The translations under genes were made by a program, and so were the position numbers. Below are positions 8,187 to 10,024 of a stretch of 10,024 nucleotides of DNA, piece after piece; position 1 is the stretch's first letter; every line of letters begins with the position of its first letter. A model generated the notes under the pieces. The model was not told the origin of the DNA and did not search any database. It was given only the letters and a program-made list of their open reading frames with translations. The stretch is from DASZGI01 sp035938995 (GTDB lineage: Bacteria > Actinomycetota > Actinomycetes > Streptomycetales > Catenulisporaceae), in NCBI RefSeq assembly GCF_035938995.1, contig NZ_DASZGI010000017.1, positions 1 through 10,024 on the forward strand, in the 5' to 3' direction.

Positions 8187-8968
8187 CGTACAAGGCGAAG
8201 TTCAAGGTCTGGCGCGGCGACGACACCGACGGCGGCCTGCACGACTTCACGGTCGAGGTCAACGACGGCGAGGTGGTGCTCGACATCATCCACCGGCTGC
8301 AGGCCACGCAGGCGCCGGACCTGGCGGTGCGGTGGAACTGCAAGGCGGGCAAGTGCGGGTCCTGCTCCGCGGAGGTCAACGGCATGCCGCGGCTGATGTG
8401 CATGACCCGGATGTCCACGTTCGCCGAGGACGAGACGGTCGTGGTGACCCCGCTGCGCACCTTCCCGGTGATCCGCGACCTGGTCACGGACGTCTCCTTC
8501 AACTACCAGAAGGCGCGGGAGATCCCGTCCTTCGAGCCTCCCGCCGACCTGAAGCCGGGCGAGTACCGGATGGCCCAGGTGGACGTCGAGCGCTCGCAGG
8601 AGTTCCGCAAGTGCATCGAGTGCTACCTGTGCCAGAACACCTGCCACGTGGTGCGCGACCACGAGGAGAACAAGGAGCGCTTCGCCGGTCCGCGGTTCCT
8701 GATGCGGATCGCCGAACTGGACATGCACCCGCTGGACACCCGGCAGCGCAAGCGCGAGGCCCAGGAGGAGCACGGGCTCGGGTTCTGCAACATCACCAAG
8801 TGCTGCACCGAGGTCTGCCCCGAGCACATCAAGATCACCGACAACGCGCTCATCCCGATGAAGGAGCGCATCGCCGGGCGGAAGTACGACCCGCTGGTCT
8901 GGCTCGGCTCGAAGATCTCCATGCGGCCGAAGTCCAAGGGGACCCCGGCGGTGCCTGGCAAGCGCTAG
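8183..8968 (+). CDS. sdhB: Succinate dehydrogenase/fumarate reductase iron-sulfur subunit
   Basis: This 261-residue protein wires SdhA to the quinone site in SdhC through three iron-sulfur clusters. The ferredoxin-like N-terminal domain binds [2Fe-2S] through Cys53, Cys58, Cys61 and Cys73 (CKAGKCGSC and MC). The C-terminal helical domain has CIECYLCQNTC and CNITKCCTEVCP. By alignment with E. coli SdhB, the [4Fe-4S] ligands are Cys144, 147, 150 and 212, and the [3Fe-4S] ligands are Cys154, 202 and 208, all with the spacing expected. The first C-terminal block lacks the usual proline after its last cysteine (His155 instead). The start at ATG 8183 overlaps the sdhA stop and has AGGAG (8170-8174) 8 bases upstream, so translation is coupled. 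Residues 245-261 form a basic tail typical of the C-terminus. It is the last gene of the operon. Confidence 0.97.
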   Translation: MTYKAKFKVWRGDDTDGGLHDFTVEVNDGEVVLDIIHRLQATQAPDLAVRWNCKAGKCGSCSAEVNGMPRLMCMTRMSTFAEDETVVVTPLRTFPVIRDLVTDVSFNYQKAREIPSFEPPADLKPGEYRMAQVDVERSQEFRKCIECYLCQNTCHVVRDHEENKERFAGPRFLMRIAELDMHPLDTRQRKREAQEEHGLGFCNITKCCTEVCPEHIKITDNALIPMKERIAGRKYDPLVWLGSKISMRPKSKGTPAVPGKR

Positions 8969-8987
8969 GCGCGGCCTGGCGGCTTAA

Positions 8988-9028
8988 CGAGGGCGCTCCT
9001 GACTCACAAAGGGTCAGGGGCGCCCTCG
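8988..9028 (+). terminator. Terminator hairpin after sdhB, overlapping the end of the convergent lysozyme gene
   Basis: Bases 8988-9003 and 9013-9028 form a 16-bp stem with a single G-T wobble (8997/9019) and a 9-base loop. It starts 20 bases after the sdhB stop. No T-tract follows on the plus strand, as in many actinomycete terminators; on the minus strand it is followed by a short TTAAG. The lysozyme stop codon (9014-9016) lies within the right arm, so the hairpin is shared by both convergent genes. Confidence 0.8.
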
Positions 9029-9931
9029 GTGTCTCACGAGGTGCCTGACCCTCGTTCCCGGCCGCGTTCCTGACCGCCTGGCCGCCAGGATCCGGGCCCG
9101 GGAGGCCGGGCGTGCCCCGGACGTGCGCCACGGCAGCGGGCGCAGCGCGGGCAGGTCGCCGGTCGGCTGGTAGTAGTCCAGGTCGGACGGCCCGATCCCG
9201 GGCAGGCGGCCGGCGTCGTTGTACTGCCAGAACGTCCAGTGCCGCCACGTGGACGGCACGGCCGGCCTGGTGCCGCCGAACGCGGCCAGCCACAGCGGGT
9301 CCCGGCGGAACCGGCTCGTGGCGCCGGTGCACTCCTGCCACCAGATGGCCCCCGTGTAGATGACCGGCCACTTCCCCGTCAGTGCCCTGGCCTGGCCGAC
9401 GAAGCCGGCGATCCAGCGGATTATCGACCTGCGGTTGAGCCCGTAGCAGTCGGCGCCCGCCTTGTACGGGTCGTTCTCCAGGTCGACGACGAGCGGCAGC
9501 TGGGCGGGCCTGCGCAGGCTGCCCGTGACGCGGACGGCGTAGCGCGCGGTCGCCGCCCCGCCGGCGCTGGCCGGGTTGGCGAACACGTACGGCATCACCG
9601 CGAGTCCGGCCGTGACGGCCCCCCGCCCGTCGGACTGGTAGTACGGGTTGCGGTAGTAGGTGCCCTCGGACACCTTCACCGCGACGAAGCTGATGCCGTG
9701 CCTGGCCAGCAGCCGCCAGTCGATTGGCGTCCTGCCGTGCTGGTATGACGAGATGTCCAGCCCGCGGGCGGGCCACGCGCCCGGCCTGACCACGCCGGGC
9801 CTGGCCGCGGCCGCGTCGGCGGCCAGGCCGGGCGCGGCGTGCGCGCCGGGTGCCGTGGCGAGCGACAGCACCAGCGTTGCGGCACCGGTCGTCGTCACAG
9901 GGAGTAGCACTACTCTCCGCAACATACTCAT
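9014..9931 (-). CDS. Secreted GH25 family lysozyme (1,4-beta-N-acetylmuramidase)
   Basis: The protein (305 residues from ATG 9931) is a glycoside hydrolase 25 muramidase that cuts the MurNAc-GlcNAc bond of peptidoglycan. MSMLRRVVLL, a hydrophobic stretch and AHA-A (about residue 32) form a Sec signal peptide. A short Ala/Pro linker precedes the barrel (about 56-260). GH25 marks are GLDISSYQ (Asp59), FVAVKVSEGTYYRNPYY (82-98), VMPYVFANP, VVDLEND with Asp150 and Glu152 as the likely catalytic acids, WPVIYTG, LWLAAFGG, WTFWQYND (232-239) and DLDYY with Asp252. Cys161 and Cys201 may form a disulfide. The last 38 residues carry 12 arginines and no known motif. ATG 9931 and ATG 9925 are both plausible; neither has an RBS, and the promoter spacing suggests a leaderless start at 9931. 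TTG 9973 would add 14 residues in front of the signal peptide. Convergent with sdh, no operon partner seen. Confidence 0.93.
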   Translation of the reverse strand: MSMLRRVVLLPVTTTGAATLVLSLATAPGAHAAPGLAADAAAARPGVVRPGAWPARGLDISSYQHGRTPIDWRLLARHGISFVAVKVSEGTYYRNPYYQSDGRGAVTAGLAVMPYVFANPASAGGAATARYAVRVTGSLRRPAQLPLVVDLENDPYKAGADCYGLNRRSIIRWIAGFVGQARALTGKWPVIYTGAIWWQECTGATSRFRRDPLWLAAFGGTRPAVPSTWRHWTFWQYNDAGRLPGIGPSDLDYYQPTGDLPALRPLPWRTSGARPASRARILAARRSGTRPGTRVRHLVRHRGRP

Positions 9932-9943
9932 GTACGGAGAGTA
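9911..9943 (-). repeat. Perfect 9-bp inverted repeat around the lysozyme start codons
   Basis: TACTCTCCG (9911-9919) and CGGAGAGTA (9935-9943) are perfect inverted copies separated by 15 bases. Both candidate ATG codons (9931 and 9925, minus strand) lie in the intervening loop. One arm also contains the predicted -10 element TACTCT. The arrangement could be a repressor operator over the start point; if transcription begins upstream of the repeat it could be an RNA hairpin that exposes or hides the start codon. Confidence 0.75.
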
Positions 9944-9966
9944 ATCAATGCAGGCTAGAGCTTCAA
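9938..9966 (-). promoter_or_regulatory. Predicted leaderless promoter of the GH25 lysozyme gene
   Basis: On the minus strand TTGAAG (9966-9961) and TACTCT (9943-9938) are exactly 17 bases apart and fit sigma-70-type -35 (TTGA matches) and TANNNT -10 elements. Six bases later comes ATG 9931, so transcription would begin at or next to the start codon. Lack of a Shine-Dalgarno sequence before this ATG agrees with a leaderless transcript, which is common in actinobacteria. Confidence 0.5.
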
Positions 9967-10024
9967 GACCCAACTTTGCGTGCGCGGCTGAATGGCCCGG
10001 CGGTGGCCGGTCAGCCGATCAGCG

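Noticed and set aside
9974..10024. End of another gene at the right edge
   Set aside because: The 51 bases show no recognisable coding motif or start in either direction; too short to judge.

Overview
The window is typical of a high-GC actinomycete. Third codon positions are almost all G or C, neighbouring genes overlap by ATGA, starts are ATG or GTG, and the encoded families (a three-subunit actinobacterial succinate dehydrogenase, TypA, a small ECF sigma factor, DUF4232 and GH25) fit Streptomyces or Catenulispora relatives. I cannot name the species. I see no tRNA, rRNA, CRISPR array, transposase or phage gene.

Layout. (1) 1-1308 (+) is the C-terminal part of an S9/DPP-IV-type serine peptidase whose N-terminus lies outside the window; its stop codon sits in a four-copy 18-bp tandem repeat. 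(2) 1515-3223 (+) is a translationally coupled pair: an ECF sigma factor overlapped by a membrane protein. The membrane protein looks like an anti-sigma-type N-terminus joined in frame to a DUF4232 lipoprotein that still carries its own RBS-like sequence, ATG and signal peptide. (3) A perfect 12-bp terminator hairpin (3243-3270) separates this pair from the convergent typA GTPase gene (3287-5149, -). (4) The 333-bp divergent interval 5150-5482 holds a cluster of TCAC/GTGA half-sites, including a near-perfect CRP/GlxR-type site, and a TAGAGT -10 element facing the sdh operon. (5) 5483-8968 (+) is sdhC-sdhA-sdhB, encoding a complex II of the mycobacterial Sdh1 type: a single five-helix membrane anchor, a flavoprotein and an iron-sulfur protein. 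(6) A 16-bp hairpin (8988-9028) ends the operon and contains the stop codon of the convergent gene. (7) 9014-9931 (-) is a secreted GH25 lysozyme. It appears to have a leaderless promoter, and a 9-bp inverted repeat encloses its start codons. Bases 9974-10024 show nothing I can assign.

How it fits together. The sdh operon is core respiration: succinate is oxidised on SdhA, electrons pass through the three Fe-S clusters of SdhB, and quinone is reduced in SdhC. The CRP-type site suggests carbon- or cAMP-linked control, as known for sdh in Corynebacterium. The sigma factor and its coupled membrane protein look like an envelope-sensing regulatory pair of unknown target. The lysozyme and peptidase are independent hydrolases. 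No wholly new system stands out. The most unusual points are the two-anchor fusion behind the sigma factor, the codon-multiple short tandem repeats confined to the first 2.5 kb, the CHSCRH motif in SdhC and the start-codon hairpin of the lysozyme gene.
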